This document shows positions 6,441-14,133 of a DNA stretch of 20,517 nucleotides, piece by piece; within the stretch, counting starts at the first letter, position 1, and each line of letters begins with the position of its first letter. The notes beneath the pieces are model-generated. The model did no database searches. It saw only the letters and a list, made by a program, of their open reading frames with translations, and was not told where the DNA came from. Made by a program: the position numbers and the translations under genes. The stretch spans positions 1-20,517 of the forward strand of contig JANPJV010000201.1 in assembly GCA_031425695.1 (NCBI GenBank), given 5' to 3'. This stretch comes from JANPJV01 sp031425695 (lineage in GTDB: Bacteria; Pseudomonadota; Gammaproteobacteria; Xanthomonadales; SZUA-5).

Positions 6441-7769
6441 TCAGGTAGCGCGCTGTCGCAAGGTCAGCGCGCAGAACGCGATGGTCAGGACGCAACTCGC
6501 GATCATGGCGATGAACACGCCGCTCCAGTCGAAATTGTCGGCAATCCAGCCGACACCGCTGCCGGCAAAGGCCGAGCCGAATACGTAGCCGAAGAGGCCA
6601 GTGAACCCGGCCGCGGTGCCGGCGGCTTTTTTCGGGACGAGGTCGAGAGAGTGCAGGCCGATCATCATGATCGGGCCATACACCAGGAAGCCGATAGCGA
6701 TGAGCGCGGCGTAGTCGATCCACAGCGGCCCGCTCAGGTTGAGCCAGTAGACGATCACCGCGACCATGGTCAAGGCCATGAACAGCATGGTGGCTGGCGC
6801 GCGGCGGCCCTTGAACGCGCGGTCGGACAGGTAGCCGCACAGGATCGTGCCCGGGATGGCCGCGTACTCATACAGCGACCAGGCGACGCTGGACTCGGTG
6901 AACGAGAATCCCTTTGCGGTCTGCAGGTAGGTCGGGATCCAGTTGACCACGCCGTAGCGCACGAAGTAGCAGAACGCGTTGGCGACCGCGATGGCCCACA
7001 GGTAGGGATTCGGAAGCACGAAGCGCAGGAAGATTTCGCGGAACGGCAAGTTCTCTTCGTCGCGCTCGCTGTAGCCCGGCGGATAGTCGTCCTTGAACTG
7101 CTCGATCGTCGGCAACCCGCGCGATTGCGGCGTGTCCTCGAGCAGGAAGAAGACCACGATCGCGATCACGGCGGCGATCAGAGCATTGAAATAGAACTTG
7201 GCGCCCCAGTCAGCGAAGAGGCCGACGCCCATCACTGCGAGAGTGGCGACCAGCGCGCCACCGACGTTGTGGGCGGTATTCCAAACCGACACCGTGAGAC
7301 CGCGCTCGCGCGTGCTGAACCAGTGCACCATGAGCTTGCCGCACGGCGGCCAACCCATGCCCTGCACCCAGCCATTGAGCACCATCATCGCGATGATGGC
7401 GGTGAGCGAAGCAGAGAGCAGGTCGAACAGGCCGAAGCAGGCCATGGTAGCTGCCGACAGGAGCAGGCCAAGCGGCAGGAAGTACTTTGGATTGCTGCGG
7501 TCGGACACCGAGCCCATCAGGAATTTCGAAAGCCCGTAAGCGATCGATAGCCCGGTGAGTGCACCGCCGAGCTGCGTCTTGGTGTACTCGGGATGCTCCG
7601 CGAGCAGATCTGGGATCGCCAGCGCGAGGTTGTTGCGGACCAAGTAGTAGCCCGCGTAGCCGATGAAGATGCCGACGAAGACGCGGCGGCGCAGGCGCCG
7701 ATACAGCGGCGTGACCTCGGCGTCCGCGAGGGGTGCGCGGTGGGCGGCCGGACGCAGCCAGCCGATCAT
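6441..7769 (-). CDS. glpT: Glycerol-3-phosphate:phosphate antiporter GlpT
   Basis: Major-facilitator organophosphate:phosphate antiporter that imports glycerol-3-phosphate across the inner membrane. It follows E. coli GlpT almost residue for residue in the key blocks: YYLVRNNLALAIPDL with Arg45, VQGMGWPPCGKLMVHW at 135-150, SVWNTAHNVGGAL with His167, EDTPQSRGLPTIEQFKDDYP, YFVRYGVVNWIPTYL with Arg271, YEYAAIPGTILCGYLSD, and KKAAGTAAGFTGLFGY. The two arginines and the histidine match the phosphate-binding residues known in E. coli (R45, R269, H165). Twelve membrane segments are expected in 442 aa. Its ATG overlaps the glpQ stop by ATGA, so it is the downstream partner in a glpQ-glpT pair, the reverse of the E. 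coli glpTQ order. Confidence 0.96.
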   Translation of the reverse strand: MIGWLRPAAHRAPLADAEVTPLYRRLRRRVFVGIFIGYAGYYLVRNNLALAIPDLLAEHPEYTKTQLGGALTGLSIAYGLSKFLMGSVSDRSNPKYFLPLGLLLSAATMACFGLFDLLSASLTAIIAMMVLNGWVQGMGWPPCGKLMVHWFSTRERGLTVSVWNTAHNVGGALVATLAVMGVGLFADWGAKFYFNALIAAVIAIVVFFLLEDTPQSRGLPTIEQFKDDYPPGYSERDEENLPFREIFLRFVLPNPYLWAIAVANAFCYFVRYGVVNWIPTYLQTAKGFSFTESSVAWSLYEYAAIPGTILCGYLSDRAFKGRRAPATMLFMALTMVAVIVYWLNLSGPLWIDYAALIAIGFLVYGPIMMIGLHSLDLVPKKAAGTAAGFTGLFGYVFGSAFAGSGVGWIADNFDWSGVFIAMIASCVLTIAFCALTLRQRAT

Positions 7770-8812
7770 TGCGGGGCGGCTGGATTCGACACAGCGTCTG
7801 CGCGCAGCGCAAACCCACCACCAGCAAAAGAGACGCCCTTGGCCTGTAGCAGCGCGCGCAGCAGATCAGGACGGTCACTGATCAGGCCGTCCACGCCGAG
7901 CGCGAGCAGGCGCGCCATCTCCGCGGGATCGTTCACTGTCCAGGGGATTACGCGCAAGCCGAGCGCATGCGCCTCGCGAATCGTTTCGGCGCGCACATCG
8001 CGATAGTTTGGGGACCAGACCCGGGCACCGATCGCCACGACGGCGCGCGGCACCGAGCCTTGATGGTCGTCGATATCGAGCCCGCCGAGCCAGGGCGAAG
8101 GTCCCGCCTTGCCAAGCTGCACAGTGTCGTCGCTTGGCTGCTGGTCGGTGAGCGCGACCGTTTCCAGCATGGGCTCGAGGCGTTTGACCCGCGCCAGCGT
8201 GCGCCAGTCGAAGGACTGGATGCTGATGCGCGCTTGCATGCCGGACGTGCGCACTTCCGCCAGCAGGGCATCGACGAAATCGTCCGGCCCGACCGTGGTC
8301 TCCGGCTCGAGCGGATTGAGCTTGGTTTCGATATTGAGGCGCACGTTCGTGTTGCCGCGTTCCTTGACCAGTTCGAAGACGTCGGAAAGGCGCGGGATCC
8401 GCTCACCATCGCGGCCTTGCTGATCCGCGAAACGGGCAGCGTAGACGCTGCCGGGACGAATGCGCCCGACGTCGTATTTCGCGAGCTTCGCGTAGTCCAG
8501 CGACTTGATCGGAATGCGTTGGCCCGTCAGGAACTTGCCGTCTGCGCCCCGCGTGAGATCGTGGTTCAGCAGGCGATCGTGGGTGACTACGACGACCCCG
8601 TCCGCCGACACCGCGCAATCGAGCTCGAGCGTACTGACCCCAAGTTCGAGTGCCCAGGCAAAGGCAGCAAGGGTGTTCTCAGGCATGACTGCGCGCCCGC
8701 CGCGGTGAGCCTGCAGATCGAAGCCGGAAGGGGGGTGTTCACTGGCGGAGGTCGAGCCGGCTGCGAGGACCGCGAGCATCATAACGATGATCACTTTCAA
8801 GCGAGAACGCAT
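7766..8812 (-). CDS. glpQ: Secreted glycerophosphodiester phosphodiesterase
   Basis: Hydrolyses glycerophosphodiesters such as glycerophosphocholine or glycerophosphoethanolamine to glycerol-3-phosphate plus the alcohol. A signal peptide (MRSRLKVIIVMMLAVLAAGS, cleavage near 21-25) points to the periplasm. GDPD motifs in order: FDLQAHRGGRAVMPENTLAAF (31-51, His36, Arg37, Glu45), LELDCAVSADGVVVVTHD (62-79, Glu63, Asp65, His78), LNIETK, ISIQSFDW, VIPWTVND and GVDGLISDRPD. Length 348 aa, typical of periplasmic GlpQ. The start at 8812 is set by the signal peptide and GGAG about 9 nt upstream; the longer frame to 9031 is not needed. The ATGA overlap with glpT means the product feeds directly into uptake. 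The symbol rests partly on this pairing. Confidence 0.92.
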   Translation of the reverse strand: MRSRLKVIIVMMLAVLAAGSTSASEHPPSGFDLQAHRGGRAVMPENTLAAFAWALELGVSTLELDCAVSADGVVVVTHDRLLNHDLTRGADGKFLTGQRIPIKSLDYAKLAKYDVGRIRPGSVYAARFADQQGRDGERIPRLSDVFELVKERGNTNVRLNIETKLNPLEPETTVGPDDFVDALLAEVRTSGMQARISIQSFDWRTLARVKRLEPMLETVALTDQQPSDDTVQLGKAGPSPWLGGLDIDDHQGSVPRAVVAIGARVWSPNYRDVRAETIREAHALGLRVIPWTVNDPAEMARLLALGVDGLISDRPDLLRALLQAKGVSFAGGGFALRADAVSNPAAPQ

Positions 8813-9034
8813 GAGGAAAGCTCCAGCTTGAGGTAGCGCGGTTCCGTGCGCGCATGGAGCAGATGGAAGCGCGCAATCGATCGCGCCGGCGGCCGCGTCC
8901 CGAGACGCGCGCCTTCGTTCGTATTCCCAATCGCCAAAGCGCCGGGCGCCTTGCGTTCGGAATGTCCAGGCGACGACGATGTCAGCGGACGCATAGGACC
9001 CGGCCTGCATAAGCACCGGACCATGCCTCATGCC
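8813..9034. other. Intergenic region between phnD-like gene and glpQ
   Basis: 222 nt on the minus-strand path from the binding-protein gene to glpQ. I looked for two spaced CTGTCAT-like Pho-box half sites and saw none that convince. No ORF with coding features or hairpin is evident. Confidence 0.4.
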
Positions 9035-9883
9035 TCAGCGCGGAGCCGCTTCAGCGCGCTTGTTGTAGCCGTAGAAGTTCTTAAGCATCTGCTCGGAGCC
9101 ACGGTATTCGGTCGCATTGGCTTCAACGAACTGCTGCACGCCGAGCTCGCTGATCACTTCGTACAGCGTCGGATCTTCGTGCAGTACCAGCAGCGCTTCC
9201 TTGACCTTCTGTTTGACATCCGCCGGCACGTCGGCCGCGGCCGAGACCGCCGGCCCCGGGAACTCGCGCGTGGTAATCACCGGCACCAGGTTCGGATACT
9301 GGTCGCGCAACCACGAAGGCACCATGGTGGCGTTGGCCTCGCCGGCAAACACGATCTCGACGGTATCGCGCCAGGATGTGGCGAGCGAACGCAGGTCGGG
9401 TTGCTGCATCGGATTCGGGAAGTACTCGAGCAGGAGCGCGAAACCCAGGTTGGGCGCCGGCATGGTGACCAGGCTCTTGGCGACGAAAGCCTGCACATTG
9501 CCTTCCTTGACGTCGTCCTGGGTGAGCAGCGAATAACTCGTCGGCAGGGAAGACTTGACGATCGGCTCGTAGCCGGACCGCTGGATGCGGAAATCGGTGA
9601 AATGCGCCTCGTCGAAAACGAAGTGCAGGTCTTTGCGATTCCGGATGTCATTCCAGTAAAACGCGTAATTCCGAGCCGTCACCAGCTTGAACGTGTGGCT
9701 CGTCGACTTGGTCAGATACGCGATCAGCGGTTCGTAAACTTCTCGCGCGCGTTCCGGTGTGTAGGTGGGTTCAACCGCGAAGTTGTATTCGGCGGCAAAG
9801 CCCGTTGCAGTAGTTGACAACAGAGCCACTGCAAGCCCCTTTCGTAACGAGTTTGCGGCCTTGCTGACGCTACTTTTCGCCAT
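9035..9883 (-). CDS. PhnD/SsuA-like periplasmic substrate-binding protein, orphan
   Basis: Phosphate/phosphite/phosphonate-type binding protein family. An N-terminal signal peptide ends near residue 30 (LAVALLSTTATGFAAEYNF). Family features are FAVEPTYTPERAREVYEPLIAYL (about 35-57), LHFVFDEAHFTDFR, FAGEANATMVPSWL where PhnD-type proteins have a ligand-contacting segment, and VPADVKQKVKEALL near the end, a common PhnD C-terminal block. Length 282 aa, normal. The start at 9883 is supported by GGGGAG 6 nt upstream. No ABC permease or ATPase gene lies near it, so it is an orphan: it may use a distant transporter or serve as a sensor. It lies 222 nt upstream of glpQ on the same strand, which suggests a phosphorus-compound ligand, but that is inference. 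Confidence 0.82.
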   Translation of the reverse strand: MAKSSVSKAANSLRKGLAVALLSTTATGFAAEYNFAVEPTYTPERAREVYEPLIAYLTKSTSHTFKLVTARNYAFYWNDIRNRKDLHFVFDEAHFTDFRIQRSGYEPIVKSSLPTSYSLLTQDDVKEGNVQAFVAKSLVTMPAPNLGFALLLEYFPNPMQQPDLRSLATSWRDTVEIVFAGEANATMVPSWLRDQYPNLVPVITTREFPGPAVSAAADVPADVKQKVKEALLVLHEDPTLYEVISELGVQQFVEANATEYRGSEQMLKNFYGYNKRAEAAPR

Positions 9884-9945
9884 GATGTGCTCCCCGTGAA
9901 CGCTTAAATCGTCATACCATTTTCACCAGGTAAATACCATGCACC

Positions 9946-10776
9946 TCAGATTGCAGAGGCCTCGCCGTTCAGCAGTCCGGCGTTGATTTCGCCTGCGAGG
10001 TTGCGATCGATTACGAACAGCGGCGCGCTCCCTTCGCTATGCAATTGGTCACCCGCCACGACGGCGTCGCCGACCACTGCGAGTGCGCGCGCACCCGCGA
10101 AATCCGCAGCAACGACATGTCCGGTGACAGTCGTCTCGCCATCGCGGCGCAACTCGGTTCCAGCCGTGCGCGGCGTCGGTGCCGCATGCGTGTCCAGCCA
10201 CACCAGGTGGCGCTTGCTGCGGCCGAGATAATGCGTCCGCGCCAGGATCTCCTGACCGGGGTAACAGCCCTTCTTCAAAGTGAATGCAACGAGCCGCTCC
10301 AGCGCGAGCATCGGCGGCAGGAACTTGCCACTCACCGCCGCCTTGAGCCAGGGAATCCCCAAGCTGATCTGCTGCGTCCACAGCGATTCGGGCAGGGGAG
10401 TGTCGATGTGCTCCGGATGTGCGCTTGCGTACCAATCGAAGGCGTCGCAGCGATAGCGCGTGCTGCCCGGGTGCGGCTGATCGCCGATGGCGACCGGCGT
10501 CGAGCGGATCGTGCACTGCGCGCGCACCTTGTACATCGCGAGGCGCTTTTCGACCTCGCTCGCGTTGTCTTCCGGCAGCAGCAGCCGAAACACATCCTGC
10601 TCGATGCGTGCGCACAGCAGCAGCGCTTGCACGCGCCCATCGACTTGGCAGTAACTGCCGAAGCGCCACTGCCCGGGCGCGATCGCCTGGACGTCATTGG
10701 CGAGCTGCCCATGCAGATAGCTCGCCGCATCACGCCCACGCACCTCGATCTCTGCGAAACTTGGGATTGAGCTCAT
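9946..10776 (-). CDS. ygfZ: Folate-binding Fe-S maturation protein YgfZ
   Basis: YgfZ/IBA57-type tetrahydrofolate-binding protein that supports assembly or repair of some [4Fe-4S] enzymes. The diagnostic region KFLPPMLALERLVAFTLKKG (about 151-170) runs straight into CYPGQEILARTHYLGRSKR, giving the family K-x-C-[YF]-x-G-Q-E motif with Cys171. The N-terminal half carries YLHGQLANDV at 20-29, also typical. Length 276 aa is slightly below E. coli YgfZ (about 326). It is divergent from the SDHAF4-like gene; in E. coli ygfZ is divergent from sdhE-ygfX. The start at 10776 has AGAGG upstream that belongs to the left end of the 261-bp palindrome. Confidence 0.94.
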   Translation of the reverse strand: MSSIPSFAEIEVRGRDAASYLHGQLANDVQAIAPGQWRFGSYCQVDGRVQALLLCARIEQDVFRLLLPEDNASEVEKRLAMYKVRAQCTIRSTPVAIGDQPHPGSTRYRCDAFDWYASAHPEHIDTPLPESLWTQQISLGIPWLKAAVSGKFLPPMLALERLVAFTLKKGCYPGQEILARTHYLGRSKRHLVWLDTHAAPTPRTAGTELRRDGETTVTGHVVAADFAGARALAVVGDAVVAGDQLHSEGSAPLFVIDRNLAGEINAGLLNGEASAI

Positions 10777-10787
10777 GTCTTAGGGAT

Positions 10788-11048
10788 CCTCTGAGCAAGT
10801 CTCGCGGCCGCGACGACGGCTAAAACGTTCTCCAGCGAGGAAGGCGCCGCAGGTCATAGTTCACGCTCTGGCCAAGGTGGCTGACGAAGCTGGAGGACGT
10901 TCTAGCCCCCGTCCCTTCGGGTTGCGGTCCAAATGGCCTGCAGCGTCGTTCCAGTCCTTGGCGCCGTAGATGCGAAGCTACGACCTGCGGACTGCGCCTA
11001 GCTGCAAGCGATTTGGGCAACAACGCGGCCGCGATACTTGCTCAGAGG
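10788..11048. repeat. Large imperfect palindrome with 25-bp inverted ends
   Basis: The ends CCTCTGAGCAAGT[C/A]TCGCGGCCGCG (10788-10812 and its inverse at 11024-11048) match at 24 of 25 positions. Inner inverted pairs are also present: 10820-10836 with 10889-10905 (15 of 17), and the GGCGCCGCAGGTC region near 10843 with its inverse near 10980-10999, which carries a small insertion. The block fills nearly all of the 302 nt between the ygfZ and SDHAF4-like starts, and no gene is supported inside. No clear target duplication flanks it. It could be a MITE-like element or a structured regulatory region. Confidence 0.82.
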
Positions 11049-11065
11049 GTCACTTAGTATTCCAT

Positions 11066-11072
11066 GGAGGAG
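11066..11072 (+). promoter_or_regulatory. Strong ribosome binding site fixing the SDHAF4-like start
   Basis: GGAGGAG lies 6 nt before the ATG at 11079. It argues for that start over the in-frame ATG at 11064, which would have the site inside its own coding sequence. Confidence 0.8.
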
Positions 11073-11078
11073 CAGTCG

Positions 11079-11246
11079 ATGACGCAGTCACACGAACCCG
11101 TAGCGACACCAGTGTCGCCAGAAGACGCGGTTGCGCAGGCGCCGGACGCGGCAGAACAGCCGAAGGTCGAGATTGGCGGCCGCAAGGGCCCCGATCCCAC
11201 GCGGTACGGCGATTGGGAGAAGAACGGGCGCTGTATCGACTTTTGA
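11079..11246 (+). CDS. SDHAF4-like (DUF1674) succinate dehydrogenase assembly factor
   Basis: Small protein of 55 aa whose last 25 residues carry the DUF1674 signature: EIGGRKGPDPTRYGDWEKNG at 31-50, then RCIDF at the C-terminus. In eukaryotes SDHAF4 (Sdh8) binds the flavinated SdhA subunit and aids complex II assembly. A bacterial homologue placed just before sdhCDAB fits the same role. The first 28 residues are Ala/Pro/Glu-rich and look disordered. No signal or membrane segment, so cytoplasmic. It is separated from sdhC by 297 nt containing a REP doublet, so it may be transcribed apart from the sdh operon. Confidence 0.88.
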   Translation: MTQSHEPVATPVSPEDAVAQAPDAAEQPKVEIGGRKGPDPTRYGDWEKNGRCIDF

Positions 11247-11276
11247 GGGCGTGCGCTGGTGGCACGCGCGCTTGAC

Positions 11277-11414
11277 CTAGGTCATGTTGCGCCCGCGTTG
11301 CGTTCGTGGGCGCGAACAGGCTTTCGGGCGCTACGTGACCAATGCGCAGTGTCACGTAGCGCCCGATTCGCGAAGCCGCAAGGATCACTCACCACGCGGG
11401 CGTAACGTGACCTA
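11277..11414. repeat. Diverged REP doublet (REPIN) before sdhC
   Basis: Two inverted REP-like units. The outer ends are CTAGGTCATGTTGCGCCCG at 11277-11295 and, inverted, CGGGCGTAACGTGACCTAC. The inner arms TCGGGCGCTACGTGAC (11324-11339) and GTCACGTAGCGCCCGA (11351-11366) pair perfectly over 16 bp around an 11-nt loop. The core GTCAxGTxGCGCCCG therefore occurs four times in alternating orientation. The right end keeps the GTAG/CTAC head; the left has CTAG. The perfect stem could also terminate transcription of the SDHAF4-like gene. Confidence 0.85.
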
Positions 11415-11543
11415 CGTCTGGGCCTGCCACACATCGAAAGCCTCCCCCTTTCTAGTGTTCAGAATCGGTCTACGGACTGTTATTGTCCGGTGACTTCGCA
11501 GCGCGGTTATCGGCGCCTGGCGATCCATTTCAAGGGGTTGACG
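11415..11543. other. sdhC upstream region
   Basis: 129 nt between the REP doublet and sdhC. The promoter of sdhCDAB probably lies here or within the doublet, but I could not assign boxes with confidence. AAGGGG at about 11531-11536 is the sdhC ribosome binding site. Confidence 0.35.
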
Positions 11544-11924
11544 ATGGCTTCTCGGGCGCGCCCGCTTTCGCCGCATCTGCAGATCTACAAGTTCCACCTG
11601 CTGATGATGATGTCGATCGTGCACCGGGCCACTGGCGTCGCTTTATGCGCTGCGGCCGTGCTGCTGACCTGGGGGTTGGTCGCAGTGGCCAGCGGACCGG
11701 AGGCGTATGCGGATTTCCTGCAGTTCATGCGCTCCATCCCGGGCCGGCTGATCGTCGCCGGCTTCGTGCTCTCGATGGTTTACCACTCGCTCAACGGCCT
11801 GCGGCATCTCAACTGGGATACCGGCAGCGGGCTCGATCTCAAGAGTAGCTATGCAACTGGCTGGGCAGTCGTGGTTTTGACCCCATTGCTGTCGGCAGCG
11901 TTGCTCTGGTTGGCGTGGACATGA
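11544..11924 (+). CDS. sdhC: Succinate dehydrogenase cytochrome b556 subunit SdhC
   Basis: Membrane anchor of complex II, binding heme b and ubiquinone with SdhD. RPLSPHLQIYKFHLLMMMSI opens the protein. SIVHRATG (24-31) supplies the Ser and Arg equivalent to the E. coli quinone-site S27 and R31. YHSLNGLRHLNWD (80-92) carries His81, equivalent to heme ligand His84. Three membrane helices are expected in 126 aa, the usual length. The start at 11544 is chosen for the family N-terminus and the AAGGGG site 7 nt upstream; an in-frame ATG at 11490 adds 18 residues with no family match. First gene of sdhCDAB. Confidence 0.95.
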   Translation: MASRARPLSPHLQIYKFHLLMMMSIVHRATGVALCAAAVLLTWGLVAVASGPEAYADFLQFMRSIPGRLIVAGFVLSMVYHSLNGLRHLNWDTGSGLDLKSSYATGWAVVVLTPLLSAALLWLAWT

Positions 11925-11946
11925 AGATTGCCGCGAGGATTGCAGC

Positions 11947-12339
11947 ATGAGCGACTTTCGCACTGCACTGAAGCGCGTGCGCGGCCTGGGTTCTGCCCGC
12001 GAGGGCGTCGGCCACTGGTGGGCACAGCGACTGACCGCGATCGCGCTGCTGCCGCTGTCGATCTGGTTCATGTGGCTCAGCGTCAGCCTCAGTGGCGCCG
12101 ATTACATGACTGTACGTGAAACGCTGGCGAGCCCGCTGCAGGCTATCCCGATGATTCTTTATGTCTACGCGCTGTTCCACCACGGACAGCTCGGACTGCA
12201 GGTGGTCATCGAGGACTACATTCATCAGCGGCCAGTCGAGATCGGCCTTCTGATTTTGGTGAAATTTCTGGCGCTTGTCGCCGGTCTTACTGCAACGATC
12301 GCAGTCCTGATCCTGATTTTTGGCGCAACCAACTCATGA
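11947..12339 (+). CDS. sdhD: Succinate dehydrogenase membrane anchor SdhD
   Basis: Second anchor subunit of complex II. GLGSAREGVGHWWAQRLTAI (13-32) is the conserved N-terminal block. LFHHGQLGLQVVIEDYI (76-92) holds His79, the counterpart of the E. coli heme ligand His71, with Asp90-Tyr91 matching the quinone-site Asp82-Tyr83 at the same spacing. Three membrane segments in 130 aa. GAGG lies about 10 nt before the ATG. The stop overlaps the sdhA start by ATGA, so translation is probably coupled. Confidence 0.94.
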   Translation: MSDFRTALKRVRGLGSAREGVGHWWAQRLTAIALLPLSIWFMWLSVSLSGADYMTVRETLASPLQAIPMILYVYALFHHGQLGLQVVIEDYIHQRPVEIGLLILVKFLALVAGLTATIAVLILIFGATNS

Positions 12340-14123
12340 CCGAGGCGTACAAACTCCAGCACCACCATTATGACGTGGTGGTCGTCGGCGCCGGTGGCGC
12401 GGGCCTGCGCGCCACCATGGGCATGGCCGCCAAAGGTCTGGCGACCGCGTGCCTGACCAAGGTCTTCCCGACGCGTTCGCACACAGTCGCCGCGCAAGGT
12501 GGCATCAGCGCCGCGCTCGGCAACATGGGCGAGGACGACTGGCGCTTCCACTTCTACGACACCATCAAGGGCTCCGACTGGCTCGGCGATCAGGATGCGA
12601 TCGAGTACATGTGCAAGGAGGCGATCCCGGCGATCGTCGAACTCGAGCATTACGGCGTGCCGTTCTCGCGCACCGAGGACGGCAAGATCTACCAGCGTCC
12701 GTTCGGTGGCATGACCACCCATTACGGGCAGGGCAAGGCCGAGCGCACCTGCGCGGCCGCCGACCGTACCGGCCACGCCATCCTGCACACGCTGTACCAG
12801 CAATCGCTCAAGCACGACGCACGCTTCTACATCGAATACATCGCGCTCGACCTGATCATGGACGACGGCGTATGCCGCGGCGTGATCGCGTGGGATCTGT
12901 CCGACGGCTCGCTGCATGTCTTCCACGCCCACAGCGTGGTGCTGGCCACTGGCGGCTACGGCCGCAGTTATTTCTCCTGTACCTCGGCGCATACCTGTAC
13001 TGGCGATGGCACCGGCATGGTGCTGCGCGCCGGACTGCCGCTGCAGGACATGGAGTTTGTACAGTTCCATCCGACCGGCATCTACGGTGCCGGCTGCCTG
13101 ATCACCGAAGGCGTGCGTGGCGAGGGCGGCTACCTCACCAATTCGGCAGGCGAACGCTTCATGGAACGCTACGCGCCGAACGCCAAGGACCTGGCCTCGC
13201 GCGACGTCGTCAGCCGCGCGATGACCATCGAGATTCGCGAGGGCAGGGGCGTTGGCCCGCTGAAGGACCACATCCACCTGCACCTCGAGCACCTCGGCCC
13301 GGAAGTGATCCACGAGCGCCTGCCGGGCATTGCCGAAACCGCGCAGATCTTTGCCGGCGTCGATGTCGCGCGCGAACCGATTCCGGTGCTGCCGACCGTG
13401 CACTACAACATGGGCGGCGTGCAGACCAATTATCACGGTGAGGTCGTCACCATCAAGAATGGCGACCCGAACCACGTGGTACCTGGCTTGATGGCCATCG
13501 GCGAGGCCGCCTGCGTGTCCGTGCATGGCGCCAATCGCCTGGGTTCCAACTCGCTGCTCGACCTGGTGGTGTTCGGCCGCGCCGCCGCGATTCGCGCTGC
13601 CGAAGTCGTCAAGGCGGGCGCCACCCACAAAAACCTCAAGTCCTCGTCCTACGACCAGGCACTCGCCAATTTCGATGGCCTGCGCAACGCCCGCGGCAGC
13701 ATTCCCACCGCGCAGATCCGCAATGAGATGCAGCGTGCGATGCAGGGCCACGCCGCGGTGTTCCGCACGGGCGAGGTGCTGCGCGACGGCTGCCGGCAGA
13801 TGAGCGCGATCAACGCCAGCTTCAAGGATGTGCGCGTTTCCGATCGCTCGTTGATCTGGAATTCGGATCTGGTGGAGACGCTGGAACTGCAGAACCTGCT
13901 TGGGAATGCACTGGCGACGATCTATTCGGCAGAAAACCGCACCGAGAGCCGCGGCGCCCACGCGCGCGAGGACTTCAAGGACCGCGACGACGTCAACTGG
14001 CTCAAGCACACGCTGTCCTATGTCGACGCGAACGGCAAGGTCAGCTTCGATTACCGCCCGGTGCACTTGAACACCCTCACCGACGAAGTCGAAGCGGTTC
14101 CACCCAAAGCACGCACGTACTGA
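12336..14123 (+). CDS. sdhA: Succinate dehydrogenase flavoprotein subunit SdhA
   Basis: Oxidises succinate to fumarate at a covalently bound FAD, on the cytoplasmic face of the inner membrane. The Rossmann motif VVVGAGGAGLRA spans 15-26. FPTRSHTVAAQGGI (44-57) holds His49, the expected FAD attachment site (E. coli His45). FHPTGIYGAGCLITEG and RDVVSRAM carry substrate and catalytic residues, and PTVHYNMGGV is also conserved. The C-terminus RPVHLNTLTDEVEAVPPKAR is family-typical. Length 595 aa is slightly longer than E. coli (588) through a short N-terminal extension. The long open frame on the opposite strand is a codon-bias shadow. Confidence 0.98.
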   Translation: MTEAYKLQHHHYDVVVVGAGGAGLRATMGMAAKGLATACLTKVFPTRSHTVAAQGGISAALGNMGEDDWRFHFYDTIKGSDWLGDQDAIEYMCKEAIPAIVELEHYGVPFSRTEDGKIYQRPFGGMTTHYGQGKAERTCAAADRTGHAILHTLYQQSLKHDARFYIEYIALDLIMDDGVCRGVIAWDLSDGSLHVFHAHSVVLATGGYGRSYFSCTSAHTCTGDGTGMVLRAGLPLQDMEFVQFHPTGIYGAGCLITEGVRGEGGYLTNSAGERFMERYAPNAKDLASRDVVSRAMTIEIREGRGVGPLKDHIHLHLEHLGPEVIHERLPGIAETAQIFAGVDVAREPIPVLPTVHYNMGGVQTNYHGEVVTIKNGDPNHVVPGLMAIGEAACVSVHGANRLGSNSLLDLVVFGRAAAIRAAEVVKAGATHKNLKSSSYDQALANFDGLRNARGSIPTAQIRNEMQRAMQGHAAVFRTGEVLRDGCRQMSAINASFKDVRVSDRSLIWNSDLVETLELQNLLGNALATIYSAENRTESRGAHAREDFKDRDDVNWLKHTLSYVDANGKVSFDYRPVHLNTLTDEVEAVPPKARTY

Positions 14124-14133
14124 GGCAGGGAAG

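Noticed and set aside
8813..9034. Pho box upstream of glpQ
   Set aside because: Two CTGTCAT-like half sites at the proper spacing could not be found by eye.
10820..11023. A 67-codon open frame on the minus strand inside the 261-bp palindrome
   Set aside because: It spans the palindromic arms, lacks a ribosome binding site and has no recognisable family; more likely a by-product of the repeat.
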